The translations under genes were made by a program, and so were the position numbers. A stretch of 23,950 nucleotides of DNA from positions 22,747 to 46,696 of the forward strand of contig AVPN01000268.1 of assembly GCA_000695325.1 (NCBI GenBank), written 5' to 3'. Of the stretch, positions 12,677 through 18,177 are shown piece by piece (the stretch's first letter is position 1; the number at the start of each line of letters is the position of its first letter). Under the pieces are notes generated by a model. That model made no database searches. It saw only the letters and a list, made by a program, of their open reading frames with translations, and was not told the DNA's origin. Source of the stretch: Pleurobrachia bachei. Its lineage: Eukaryota; Ctenophora; Tentaculata; Cydippida; Pleurobrachiidae.

Positions 12677-15600
12677 CGCAAATGATCTACTGAGATTAAA
12701 AACTAAATAGTGTAGATCCCTCTATTTTTTACAGTAGCTCTATTTTTTACAGTAGTCTCACGGCTAGTTAATTAAGAACTAATTTGAGATAGAGAGAAGG
12801 TTATAAAAAAGATAGTTAATCTCTCTCTATCACATGAGTGTGTGTTATAATACGGGTGTCTGGAGGGGGTATTATTACACAAGACAGAGCGCTATAAGAA
12901 AAATAAAACAGGAAGGAAACCTGAGAAACATGTTCCGCAAGACACAAAATTAAAGATAAAATAGCGATACACGCGAAGCGGTGCGGAGTGTGCTTTGTTC
13001 CTACTTTTTAGGTGGCTTTCTCGAATTGTGTGTGAAAATCAGTGGCTTCCTGTAGGAGAGGGTACATTTCATATAATTCGGACACTTACACAGTCTCTCA
13101 TTGGGGTCTTGTGATCCTATTCTATCTAATCAGTGGGATCTCTTACCTCCTGGGATACATTCAATCTCTCTCTACACACGCACTCCCTGTCTCTCTCTCT
13201 CTCCCTCGTCTAACTGTTCCCTCCTGAACTACGTCGCCACACTGATTACACCGTGCAATGTAACACTAGATGAGCTACTGTAGTGTAACACTGTGACAGT
13301 AGGTGGAGTCTCTAGACTCTAGAGTCTAGAGACTCCACACAGAGCTCTGTTATATCCGTGCAGCATTTTCGAGGGAAAATGAACAAGAGAAACATGAAGA
13401 AGAGAGAGACATGAAGGAGAGAAAGAGGATAGACCCCTATTTTTAGGCTACTCGTTGACTATCTCGTATACTGTATTTCACACTCCGAAACACCTTGTTG
13501 TACACACATAAACAGGGAGAAGGAGTACTAAACAACACAGAAACGTGTCATGATTTAGGGTAACGAGGTAACTAAGTAATTAAGATAACTGGGTAACAAC
13601 GATGATAACTATGTAACTAATCAACTGGGTAACTAAGTAACTGCGTAGGATAACTGGTCCTACGGTAAGTTACCATTGGTAACCACAATGCAGATCAAAC
13701 TATGGTACAACCACAATGCAGATTAGATACCTCTGCAAGAGCAGGAAGGAAAGCATTGTTCTCCGTTACACGTGGTCCCAGTTGTAACTCTCTCCTCAGA
13801 CTATCATCACTTCCCTCAATCATCTGGTAGAAGATATGGAAACCTCTTTCACCCTCATTACATCTCACTACCCTAAATCGGTCTAGCAGACACGTCTGAA
13901 AAAGAAGGGGGGGTTAATAATTCATAATGATTATCTCTGACAGACATAAATACAAAGATACCATTATCTTTTGTACCCCAGAATAAGTACAACTTTGCCC
14001 CTGACTTACATAAGTTTGTGCGCCGGTAAGGGTTCCCTGAGCGGTAAAGTTGAGGGTCAGTAGGGAGGTAAATCTGGTACTGTGGGTGTTACTTTCACTT
14101 AGGCAACATCCAAACGAGTCCATGAGGGCCAGAGCAGCCGTGAATTTCTCCGGAGTAATCCCACCTTTTGGGTTACAGTGCACCTGTAGGAGAGAGAGGG
14201 TGAGGTTACAGTGCACCTGTAGGAGAGAGAGGGTGAGGTTACAGTGCACCTGTAGGAAAGAGGGGGTGAGGTTACAGTGCACCTGTGGTAGAGAGAGGGT
14301 GAGGTTACAGTGCACCTGTAGGAGAGAGAGGGTGAGGTTACAGTGCACCTGTGGGAGAGAGAGAGAGGGTGAGTTTTATGTGTGAGGAGGGGGAATGGGT
14401 TTACAAAATGTGAAGAGTGCAGTGGGCGGATATACTTATATTGTGAAACCTATGAAGATCATCATTACCTGTGCAAAATAGTGCACCATGTAATGCAGGG
14501 CAGTGCTTTTCCCACTTCCCGTAGGTCCACTCAACACAATACTCTGCTCCGTGTGTGTTGCCAACATTTTCAAATGGGCCTGTTTCGCAGTTTTGTACAG
14601 ATGCGGGGGCATCTTGCTGTAGTGCATATTTCGGAACATGGCCATCACTTTTGTATTATACACACTCAGCTTTCGAGATGGGTTGATGAGGAGGAGAATA
14701 TTTGCTGCTTGCGTGTGGATTAGGTTACTACCGAACCGCTGTCGCAGGGTGTGCAGGACACAGCTCTCGTTGAGGTGGAGCAAGGAGGCGAGGTTTTCTG
14801 CTCGGTCGTGTTTACCGGGGTTCGCCTGGGGGAATAGTGGGGTTTTTAAGAAGAGTTTTGGAGATGTAGGGGTTGGAGGGGTTGGAGATGTAGGGGTTGG
14901 AAATGTAGGGGTTGGAGATGTATAGGGGTTGGAGATGTATTATAGGGTTTAATAGAAATGTCAGAGTAATATATAACAGAGAAACGACGGAAAGAAAATG
15001 GGAAAGCGTGTGAAAATATGGTGGTGAAAAGAAGAAGGGTGTAATCACACACACGGGGCACCTATCACATATCATGCTGCTACATTCCTCAGCTTCCCAT
15101 CCCCGCGTCATTTATTTATACAGTGAACAATGTTCGAGTGGGATGATTTTATATCGGACAAAAAATATCTAAAGTTACCCACCTTCAGCTTGCCCAAAAT
15201 AGGGCGACCAATACCCAACCATCAGAACTACCGCACACATGGCACAGAACCTAGAAACCTTTCACTCACTTATAATAGCATTTCCCTGGACACCACCCCA
15301 GCTCCCTAATGGACATGATATTAACGCGGAAGGGTAATATCATACCCAAGCTCCCCATAATACTCACTGGTTCGGTATCGTATTCATCAACTTCAAGCAT
15401 CCTCTGCCCGTTATCCAGTCTAATCAGCACAGTGTTGGTGGGCGCCCCAGTAACCGCTGTGGATGGTAGAATGGTGCCCAGGGTGATACCGTCCGCGTGT
15501 ACATACCACACTTTCCTGGAGTTCTGCCAGGCTTCTTCAGACGCATGGTCACTCTGTGAATAAGAGGGGAGTTAATGCAACGCATGGTCACTCTGTGCAA

Positions 15601-18177
15601 GAGGGGAGGGGAGGGAAATCATAATAAGCATGGTCACTCTGTGTGTGGATATAATAGGGGAGATAACATCGGACTGTTTTTTTGGAAGATTTGGAAGGAG
15701 AAATGTTGTTAAACTTCCCAAAGAGTGAGAAATAGAGGTAGCTATACGTCTTGTACTATGTTTGTTTCTTTACCCTAAAACTGCTGATAGATGATAGCGA
15801 CATGGTACTATTACTGAGGATGGAGTCTCTCTGTTCGGGAGAAATGCGAGATGTGATTTCTGCCATTTCTGGGAGCCCCTGCACTACTAGCGTCAACTCT
15901 TCCCCACCCATCTGCGGGTTTTTGGTATTATTAAACAATGAACAATTGGAACCAGTAGGCAGTATAAAGTAGAGATCAGATGTATACGATAACGCAAAGA
16001 TCCAATAATAAATCCAGGTATGTAATTCGAGATCTAAGTATGTATATCAAAAACAGTACACACTCACTTGAAACAGTTCGTTGATCCGTTCTGATGAAGC
16101 TCCCTCTACGTTCTCTCCATTAACTTCAATAAGCCGATCATTGGGAAATAACAACCCTCGACCATCCACAAAGTGTTTATTTCCTCCCTTCGAAACCGAT
16201 AGAGTGATGCCAAAATTCCCTGATAATGATGTACAATTAAAAACGTTATCTTCAGTTCATCTTCAGTCCTTTTTTTAAAGCAATAACCAAACGTAATTAC
16301 ATGTAATTAAAGGGTAATTTCATGTAATTGAAAGGTCTAAACTACCCCAAATGACAATTTAAACATAATTTGACATATTTTGAGGCCCTGAGACTAGCGG
16401 GTGGCCAAATTTAATCAGGTTTCGGGTCGGCTGACGTAAAAACTCCGCGTTTTGGTCGATATATATAACAGAGAAACGACGGAAAGAAAATGGGAAAGCG
16501 TGTGAAAATATGGTGGTGAAAAGAAGAAGGGTGTAATCACACACACGGGGCACCTATCACATATCATGCTGCTACATTCCTCAGCTTCCCATCCCCGCGT
16601 CATTTATTTATACAGTGAACAATGTTCGAGTGGGATGATTTTATATCGGACAAAAAATATCTAAAGTTACCCACCTTCAGCTTGCCCAAAATAGGGCGAC
16701 CAATACCCAACCATCAGAACTACCGCACACATGGCACAGAACCTAGAAACCTTTCACTCACTTATAATAGCATTTCCCTGGACACCACCCCAGCTCCCTA
16801 ATGGACATGATATTAACGCGGAAGGGTAATATCATACCCAAGCTCCCCATAATACTCACTGGTTCGGTATCGTATTCATCAACTTCAAGCATCCTCTGAC
16901 CGTTATCCAGTCTAATCAGCACAGTGTTGGTGGGCGCCCCAGTAACCGCTGTGGATGGTAGAATGGTGCCCAGGGTGATACCGTCCGCGTGTACATACCA
17001 CACTTTCCTGGAGTTCTGCCAGGCTTCTTCAGACGCATGGTCACTCTGTGAATAAGAGGGGAGTTAATGCAACGCATGGTCACTCTGTGCAAGAGGGGAG
17101 GGGAGGGAAATCATAATAAGCATGGTCACTCTGTGTGTGGATATAATAGGGGAGATAACATCGGACTGTTTTTTTGGAAGATTTGGAAGGAGAAATGTTG
17201 TTAAACTTCCCAAAGAGTGAGAAATAGAGGTAGCTATACGTCTTGTACTATGTTTGTTTCTTTACCCTAAAACTGCTGATAGATGATAGCGACATGGTAC
17301 TATTACTGAGGATGGAGTCTCTCTGTTCGGGAGAAATGCGAGATGTGATTTCTGCCATTTCTGGGAGCCCCTGCACTACTAGCGTCAACTCTTCCCCACC
17401 CATCTGCGGGTTTTTGGTATTATTAAACAAAACAATTGGAACCAGTAGGCAGTATAAAGTAGAGATCAGATGTATACGATAACGCAAAGATCCAATAATA
17501 AATCCAGGTATGTAATTCGAGATCTAAGTATGTATATCAAAAACAGTACACACTCACTTGAAACAGTTCGTTGATCCGTTCTGATGAAGCTCCCTCTACG
17601 TTCTCTCCATTAACTTCAATAAGCCGATCATTGGGAAATAACAACCCTCGACCATCCACAAAGTGTTTATTTCCTCCCTTCGAAACCGATAGAGTGATGC
17701 CAAAATTCCCTGATAATGATGTACAATTAAAAACGTTATCTTCAGTTCATCTTCAGTCCTTTTTTTAAAGCAATAACCAAACAAGTAAGTACCATCGGGT
17801 CCCCTGCGTAGTTTGACAGCACGGAGTTTGGGAGAGCAAGTGAGGTCCTGTGGAGTCAGACTGACGACACTGCTCCCGGCTGAACTATCCTCGTCCTCAT
17901 TCGGAGAAACACGAGATTCTACCCGGCCTGGAGGGCCGAGGGGGTGGGATTGGTTAGTACAGTAGTAGATGGGATGGGAGTAGTTATTGTTATTGCTATG
18001 TTGCAACCCTCTTAACATTTGTTATACAGAGAACTAGAGGTCAGGGCAAACGTAGACTACCCTGGGTAGTTCTGTATAATTACTTGTGTATGCGGGAGGG
18101 GGCGTGGGAAAGTTTCGGGCAGCATCATCAGTAGCTGCAACTACACTTCGCTTCTTCTTTCGCCGAAAACTGAACAT
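1..18177 (-). CDS. MYO18A: Unconventional myosin XVIII (gene span, 3' end outside window)
   Basis: This is a multi-exon gene read right to left. Translated exons give, in order: a basic N-terminus (MFSFRRKKKR), a PDZ domain (exons 2-4), an SH3-like segment (exon 5), a myosin motor (exons 6-16), an IQ-like helix (exon 16), and coiled coil from exon 17 on. Recalled human MYO18A matches over long stretches, for example LNESCVLHTLRQRFG, VDMPGFQSP, NPHFVHCF and the linker WSWWKMFLRVKPLI. The P-loop is GPTGSGKS, switch I reads NTHSTRF and switch II VDMPGFQ; the Glu normally following the switch II Phe is Gln, as in the family, which is known for weak or absent ATPase activity. The family works as an actin- and membrane-linked scaffold in the cytoplasm and Golgi. 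The coding length through exon 19 is about 1156 residues when duplicate exons are counted once. The symbol is by family; A versus B cannot be decided, since invertebrates often have one ancestral gene. Confidence 0.93.
489..572 (-). CDS. MYO18A: MYO18 exon 23 (coiled coil, last in window)
   Basis: The exon encodes AMQLKKAKRELEEKVSELED then ELEEATCQ, matching the human [23 protein letters not shown] region. 84 nt, phase 0 to 0; the donor GTTAGC is weak but lies at the end of the homology. Downstream exons lie left of the window. Confidence 0.83.
910..1119 (-). CDS. MYO18A: MYO18 exon 22 (coiled coil)
   Basis: The exon encodes DTAKQTHLLKAEQQLREKIG, KEKEAIHTELISLRDKNRET and NSTLEERTRRLVNAESQLAD. 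It is heptad-rich and follows the RFD motif as in human MYO18A. 210 nt, again 70 codons, phase 0 to 0, donor GTAAGT. Confidence 0.88.
1308..2350. repeat. Tandem duplication of MYO18 exon 21 block, left copy
   Basis: This 1043-bp unit abuts its right copy (2351-3389) directly, without filler. The two are about 98 percent identical by eye, with a cluster of changes near 1745-1825 (right copy 2785-2865). Each carries exon 21 and nearly 900 bp of intron; no other gene is seen in the intron part. Confidence 0.93.
1424..1579 (-). CDS. MYO18A: MYO18 exon 21, downstream duplicate
   Basis: This is a second 156-nt copy with intact acceptor and donor. Using both would add 52 residues in frame. Since 52 is not a multiple of seven, the heptad register would shift by three. 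Confidence 0.84.
2351..3389. repeat. Tandem duplication of MYO18 exon 21 block, right copy
   Basis: This is the partner of 1308-2350. Its homology ends at TTGTAGCTCG, after which unrelated sequence leads into the nested plus-strand ORF at 3548. Confidence 0.93.
2467..2622 (-). CDS. MYO18A: MYO18 exon 21, upstream copy (coiled coil)
   Basis: The exon encodes LEDEKEHQESLASNYKRSQQ, KQAEEVADLKVNLEQIQARN and SELERKQKRFDQ. The last part equals human LEGQQVRNHELEKKQRRFD. 156 nt, phase 0 to 0. The copy at 1424-1579 differs only by silent bases. Confidence 0.87.
3548..4594 (+). CDS. Type I membrane protein with PAN/apple-like and ricin-B-like domains, nested in MYO18 intron
   Basis: This is an intronless 348-residue ORF on the strand opposite to the myosin. 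Seen: a hydrophobic signal peptide (1-16), a PAN/apple-like Cys pattern around 46-70 (ECLKYCNHTLLCNSVTF), a beta-trefoil-like stretch around 103-183 (CLATENTT, W.DC, GLCMEV, ending in EQRFG) that resembles ricin-B/QxW lectin repeats, a Cys-rich stem around 232-286, one transmembrane helix at about 296-318, and a 30-residue Lys/Cys-containing tail. Four NxT sites lie in the ectodomain (51, 119, 150, 275). A likely cell-surface glycan-binding or adhesion role is inference. The start is chosen because the signal peptide follows at once; a pyrimidine-rich CCCTCTAG just upstream (to 3540) may be the acceptor of a 5' UTR intron. Family assignment is by pattern only. Confidence 0.72.
   Translation: MILSLLIFTVTSTTQACDLFLTDEPEPSSPRVLGKPFTTPAGLGECLKYCNHTLLCNSVTFTPLTSRCNLHRAAMGERTGAIGTAVQANAGCEEKQCPKLLGTMVIEYSIDRRCLATENTTAIVWRDCEDNPSFWVVKESIGGTVMIRQNGTGLCMEVDSTGTFNLAFLAPCDAAKSEQRFGQKQPTRYMEKCSYELAWGGRQRGGVFVSDDNGGVALAFLWPHLHIDGPVCSLDEKVKRVTVPNKEDLPFLLPGSTTTGKCKGSKRTVQLGCVNGTLKPITEMVCGAHHKSAHAGFMVAICVLGSLVALLGVVVVGLWRKGDKPNLCLTFFLHCARQQSIFLDKLEN
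4595..4938. other. Unassigned stretch between nested ORF and MYO18 exon 20
   Basis: No further exon or coiled-coil coding sequence was found on either strand. An ATTAAA at about 4879 could serve as a poly(A) signal for the plus-strand ORF. Confidence 0.5.
4939..5026 (-). CDS. MYO18A: MYO18 exon 20 (coiled coil; end not determinable)
   Basis: The phase-1 acceptor at 5027-5028 opens QFWRAKYMQATSDLGAAKRN then FETE, which matches human [20 protein letters not shown]. The left end given here is approximate. No GT donor occurs between the end of this homology and the in-frame stop near 4884, and about 20 residues expected before exon 21 were not found. A second acceptor with the same TCCTTCTTTCAG sequence sits 29 nt upstream (exon start 5055), out of frame. 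Confidence 0.6.
5276..5547. repeat. AAAC / CAGA tetranucleotide microsatellites in the intron between exons 19 and 20
   Basis: Two tracts (about 5276-5352 and 5477-5547) of ACAAAC and CAGACA units flank a short unique segment; both contain ACAGACATACCGACAAA, so they look like copies of each other. Open frames here are low-complexity products. Confidence 0.85.
5558..5693 (-). CDS. MYO18A: MYO18 exon 19 (coiled coil, acidic loop)
   Basis: The exon encodes EQFEALQKENERLAEEVKSN, an Ala-rich run and the acidic DEEENTA. Human MYO18A has the acidic EVDDDD at this point before its W.LKYE. 136 nt, ending in phase 1 at GTACGT. Confidence 0.85.
5805..6014 (-). CDS. MYO18A: MYO18 exon 18 (coiled coil)
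   Basis: This 210-nt exon (70 codons, ten heptads) encodes a heptad-rich stretch: TELQALKARVAELEASTASL, TEQNGELIARQEDLEGQLNE and on to NKLGDLK. Phase 0 to 0, donor GTATAA. Confidence 0.88.
6172..6312 (-). CDS. MYO18A: MYO18 exon 17 (neck to tail)
   Basis: The exon encodes MKQSAVLVIQRNADIYQELN then EWSWWKMFLRVKPLIHV, the invariant W.WWKLF..V.PL hinge that opens the myosin tail. 141 nt, phase 0 to 0, donor GTAAGC. Confidence 0.92.
6410..6604 (-). CDS. MYO18A: MYO18 exon 16 (converter and IQ motif)
   Basis: The exon encodes AVLTILEDCEMDNNRYIAGI, SKVFFKSGVLQSLQLEKESK and the IQ-like helix FVEALQSLARGALARRKAKK. SKVFFKSGVL is the conserved end of the motor. 195 nt, phase 0 to 0, donor GTAACC. Confidence 0.92.
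6930..7395 (-). CDS. MYO18A: MYO18 exon 15 (lower motor, converter)
   Basis: This is the longest myosin exon in the window (466 nt). It encodes a loop-2-like basic stretch, then NYKFQLDYVFDTLRRTNPHF, VHCFTPRSTKR, VRCQLRSTGILQAIRLYREG and FPDSLNFADFRRQFEVL. These are the HF.HCF actin-binding helix region, the SH1-SH2-like helix and the converter start. SH1 and SH2 cysteines are not in canonical positions. Donor GTAAGA, phase 0. Confidence 0.93.
7665..7830 (-). CDS. MYO18A: MYO18 exon 14 (motor)
   Basis: The exon encodes GQGFKLIRQSGPCKFILSHC, SNMVELEYDCTGWLHQARDT and TAARYAKTLVQEST. V.Y...GWL is the conserved myosin motif of this region (human MYO18A: WVEYNVTGWLNYTK). 166 nt, phase 1 to 2. Confidence 0.9.
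7964..8171 (-). CDS. MYO18A: MYO18 exon 13 (motor)
   Basis: The exon encodes EEVKLNFADIPASPRPVIEL, IEQYGLSRSETPHHQDTKGL and FWILDEESMFPGATDITFLD. The GL.W.LDEE...PG.....FLDRL stretch is the classic myosin segment after the relay helix. 208 nt, phase 0 to 1, donor GTAAGT, with a CT-rich acceptor. Confidence 0.91.
8172..8240. repeat. GA/CT-rich tract at exon 13 acceptor
   Basis: A GA-rich run with GAGGGA interruptions directly follows exon 13 on the plus strand, so it is the pyrimidine tract of that acceptor in the transcript. Confidence 0.85.
8371..8445. repeat. CT microsatellite in the intron between exons 12 and 13
   Basis: CTCTCACTCTCTCTCTCTCT and CTTTCTTTCTTTCTCTC runs lie on the plus strand, opposite in orientation to the acceptor-linked tracts. 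The rest of this intron (8446-8636) shows only further CT runs. Confidence 0.85.
9040..9217 (-). CDS. MYO18A: MYO18 exon 12, downstream duplicate (switch II)
   Basis: This is a second copy of the switch II exon. Exons 11+12 add to 303 nt, so including both copies would stay in frame but insert 101 extra residues into the motor core. That would be hard to fold, so one copy is probably used at a time, if both exist in the genome. Confidence 0.85.
9373..9497 (-). CDS. MYO18A: MYO18 exon 11, downstream duplicate
   Basis: This is a second copy of the 125-nt motor exon with intact splice sites and a CT-rich tract upstream of the acceptor. The changes against 11085-11209 are silent. Confidence 0.83.
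9498..9560. repeat. GA/CT microsatellite at exon 11 acceptor, left copy
   Basis: GA repeats follow exon 11 on the plus strand, so they precede its acceptor in the transcript. The right copy (11210-11272) has the same tract with a different repeat number. Confidence 0.9.
10752..10929 (-). CDS. MYO18A: MYO18 exon 12, upstream copy (switch II)
   Basis: The exon encodes ALAGPGRSPYSLVLVDMPGF then QSPARPASLQHLLMNYAAER and LQGFFQNETFTKVLDLFEQ. VDMPGFQ is switch II, and NYA.ERLQ.FF the relay helix. It is 178 nt, phase 2 to 0. The exon is identical in sequence to the one at 9040-9217. Confidence 0.87.
11085..11209 (-). CDS. MYO18A: MYO18 exon 11, upstream copy (motor)
   Basis: The exon encodes LISTLPLSSDADPAQLLRNA and AMSLYELVFTAVNSLIN. 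The LY..LF...VN.LIN helix precedes switch II in all myosins. It is 125 nt, phase 0 to 2. It differs from the copy at 9373-9497 by three silent bases. Confidence 0.85.
11210..11272. repeat. GA/CT microsatellite at exon 11 acceptor, right copy
   Basis: This corresponds to 9498-9560. Length and interruptions differ from the left copy, as expected of a fast-changing simple repeat. Confidence 0.88.
12183..12277 (-). CDS. MYO18A: MYO18 exon 10 (motor)
   Basis: This 95-nt exon completes the phase-1 codon of exon 9 and encodes PNGMGARFANPTAAQIAANV and LGIRYEALERQ, with donor GTAAAG in phase 0. It corresponds to the AYLLGCSLEELSSA helix of human MYO18A. It is single-copy and lies just right of the duplicated exon 11-12 block. 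Confidence 0.87.
12307..12328. repeat. 22-bp perfect palindrome (GGTTACCATTA half)
   Basis: GGTTACCATTA is followed by its exact reverse complement in the short intron between exons 9 and 10. Related near-palindromes (CCATGGTAACCATGG at about 12363, GTTACCATTGGTAAC at about 13670) lie close by. Confidence 0.85.
12408..12555 (-). CDS. MYO18A: MYO18 exon 9 (motor)
   Basis: The exon encodes HGQRKQAAENYAKTLEAFKF, LGGVTIPEVKGLLTILSSIL and HLGKAGAVN. The IL..ILHLG motif is typical of myosin motors (human MYO18A: FILAAIYHLG). Donor GTAAGT in phase 1. Very long CT tracts lie just upstream of its acceptor in the transcript. Confidence 0.9.
12580..12674. repeat. Two long GA/CT tracts upstream of the exon 9 acceptor
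   Basis: Two GA runs are split by GTGAAATGATGACTA, itself a copy of sequence next to the acceptor at 12556. On the transcript strand these are long CT runs ending about 25 nt before exon 9, in the position of the pyrimidine tract. Confidence 0.9.
13303..13338. repeat. 36-bp perfect palindrome
   Basis: GTGGAGTCTCTAGACTCT is followed at once by its exact reverse complement. It lies in the intron between MYO18 exons 8 and 9. The rest of that intron (12675-13730) holds GTAAC-rich sequence and CT runs, and no gene. Confidence 0.93.
13551..13735. repeat. GTAAC-rich imperfect tandem repeats in intron 8
   Basis: Variants of GGTAACTAAGTAA and GATAACT recur, then ACCACAATGCAGAT occurs twice. The pattern is too irregular for a fixed unit length. 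It borders exon 8. Confidence 0.7.
13731..13895 (-). CDS. MYO18A: MYO18 exon 8 (motor)
   Basis: The exon encodes TCLLDRFRVVRCNEGERGFH and IFYQMIEGSDDSLRRELQL, matching the human MYO18A segment TMLLEKLRVARRP...FNVFYYLLACGDGTLRTEL. It is 165 nt, phase 0 to 0, donor GTATCT. Confidence 0.9.
14010..14183 (-). CDS. MYO18A: MYO18 exon 7 (switch I region)
   Basis: Using the exon-proximal acceptor, the exon encodes VHCNPKGGITPEKF through LMDSFGCCLSESNTHSTRF to the donor GTAAGT. STRF.SLLTLNF is the switch I strand as in human MYO18A (ATRFSQILSLDF). Five further acceptors of the same sequence lie upstream at 33-nt steps, up to 14348, all in frame and open. The real exon could therefore be longer by multiples of 11 residues. 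Confidence 0.88.
14172..14360. repeat. 33-bp minisatellite carrying the exon 7 splice acceptor
   Basis: GTTACAGTGCACCTGT starts at 14172, 14205, 14238, 14271, 14304 and 14337. On the transcript strand each unit reads pyrimidine tract, CAG, GTGCACTGTAACC, which is the same as the true acceptor and first codons of exon 7. The unit encodes VHCNLTLSLLQ with no stop. Confidence 0.93.
14469..14825 (-). CDS. MYO18A: MYO18 exon 6 (motor start, P-loop)
   Basis: The exon continues from exon 5 as ANPGKHDRAENLASLLHLNE and SCVLHTLRQRFG, the family signature at the start of the motor. The P-loop GPTGSGKS is encoded at 14528-14505; the canonical myosin sequence is GESGAGKT. It ends in HYMVHYFAQ with donor GTAATG. 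Length 357 nt, phase 0 to 0. Confidence 0.92.
14859..14945. repeat. 15-bp minisatellite GGGGTTGGAGATGTA
   Basis: Five to six imperfect copies lie in the intron between MYO18 exons 5 and 6. One copy is shortened and one carries an extra TA. No coding role is seen. Confidence 0.85.
15368..15553 (-). CDS. MYO18A: MYO18 exon 5, downstream duplicate
   Basis: This 186-nt copy of 16860-17045 has one silent change (GGG for GGT in the DNGQ codons). It is the copy nearest to exon 6, so it may be the one joined to the motor. Confidence 0.8.
15774..15911 (-). CDS. MYO18A: MYO18 exon 4, downstream duplicate
   Basis: This 138-nt copy is identical in exon sequence to 17266-17403. Its acceptor and donor are intact. 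A 2-nt indel separates the copies in the flanking intron. Confidence 0.8.
16068..16219 (-). CDS. MYO18A: MYO18 exon 3, downstream duplicate (PDZ core)
   Basis: This is the same 152-nt exon with the same splice sites as 17558-17709. Because exons 3, 4 and 5 total 476 nt, splicing the upstream exon 5 into this exon would shift the frame. So a productive message can use only one of the two sets. Confidence 0.8.
16860..17045 (-). CDS. MYO18A: MYO18 exon 5, upstream copy (SH3-like pre-motor segment)
   Basis: The exon encodes SDHASEEAWQNSRKVWYVHADG and ends at VDEYDTEP. The EEAW...KVW.VH.DG pattern is the same as human MYO18A just before its motor. It is 186 nt, phase 0 to 0, donor GTGAGT. The other copy (15368-15553) differs in one silent base. 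Confidence 0.88.
17266..17403 (-). CDS. MYO18A: MYO18 exon 4, upstream copy (last PDZ strand)
   Basis: The exon encodes MGGEELTLVVQGLPEMAEI, the closing PDZ strand, then a Ser-rich linker. It is 138 nt, phase 0 to 0, with donor GTAAAG. Human MYO18A has the equivalent strand SVRLKVQPIPELSEL in the same place. A second copy is at 15774-15911. Confidence 0.87.
17558..17709 (-). CDS. MYO18A: MYO18 exon 3, upstream copy (PDZ core)
   Basis: The exon encodes NFGITLSVSKGG, DGRGLLFPNDRLIEVNGENV and the following helix ERINELFQ. NFGITL is the PDZ carboxylate-binding loop and NDRLIEVNG the usual PDZ core. Length is 152 nt; it enters in phase 1 and leaves in phase 0 at GTGAGT. An all but identical copy lies at 16068-16219. 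Confidence 0.88.
17793..17927 (-). CDS. MYO18A: MYO18 exon 2 (linker and first PDZ strand)
   Basis: The acceptor is pyrimidine-rich with a CTAAC-like branch site upstream. The frame continues from exon 1 as S-RVESRVSPNEDEDSS and ends in LRAVKLRRGPDG, the opening beta strand of a PDZ domain. The donor is GTACTT, phase 1 to phase 1, 135 nt. This exon lies just outside the duplicated block on its right and is present once. Confidence 0.85.
18084..18177 (-). CDS. MYO18A: MYO18 exon 1 (start codon, basic N-terminus)
   Basis: The start ATG is at 18177-18175. The exon encodes MFSFRRKKKRS followed by a Pro-rich stretch. It ends at a GTAATT donor in phase 1, which fits exon 2 exactly. Human MYO18A-alpha also starts MF and then a Lys-rich run, which supports this start. 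The long KE-rich region of the human protein is absent here. The true 5' UTR end is not visible. Confidence 0.8.

Larger units (their letters stand above)
14971..16292. repeat. Tandem duplication of MYO18 exon 3-5 block, left copy
   Basis: This 1322-bp unit is separated from its right copy by 170 bp of AT-rich unrelated sequence (16293-16462). Only one base substitution and a 2-nt indel were seen in the whole unit, so identity is above 99.5 percent. Confidence 0.94.
16463..17782. repeat. Tandem duplication of MYO18 exon 3-5 block, right copy
   Basis: This is the 1320-bp partner of 14971-16292. Its right end stops 10 bp before the exon 2 donor edge at 17793, so exon 2 was not copied. Confidence 0.94.

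Noticed and set aside
14172-14360. Regular 33-bp spaced repeats suggesting a CRISPR array
   Set aside because: There are no unique spacers; the whole unit repeats, and it lies in a spliced animal gene.
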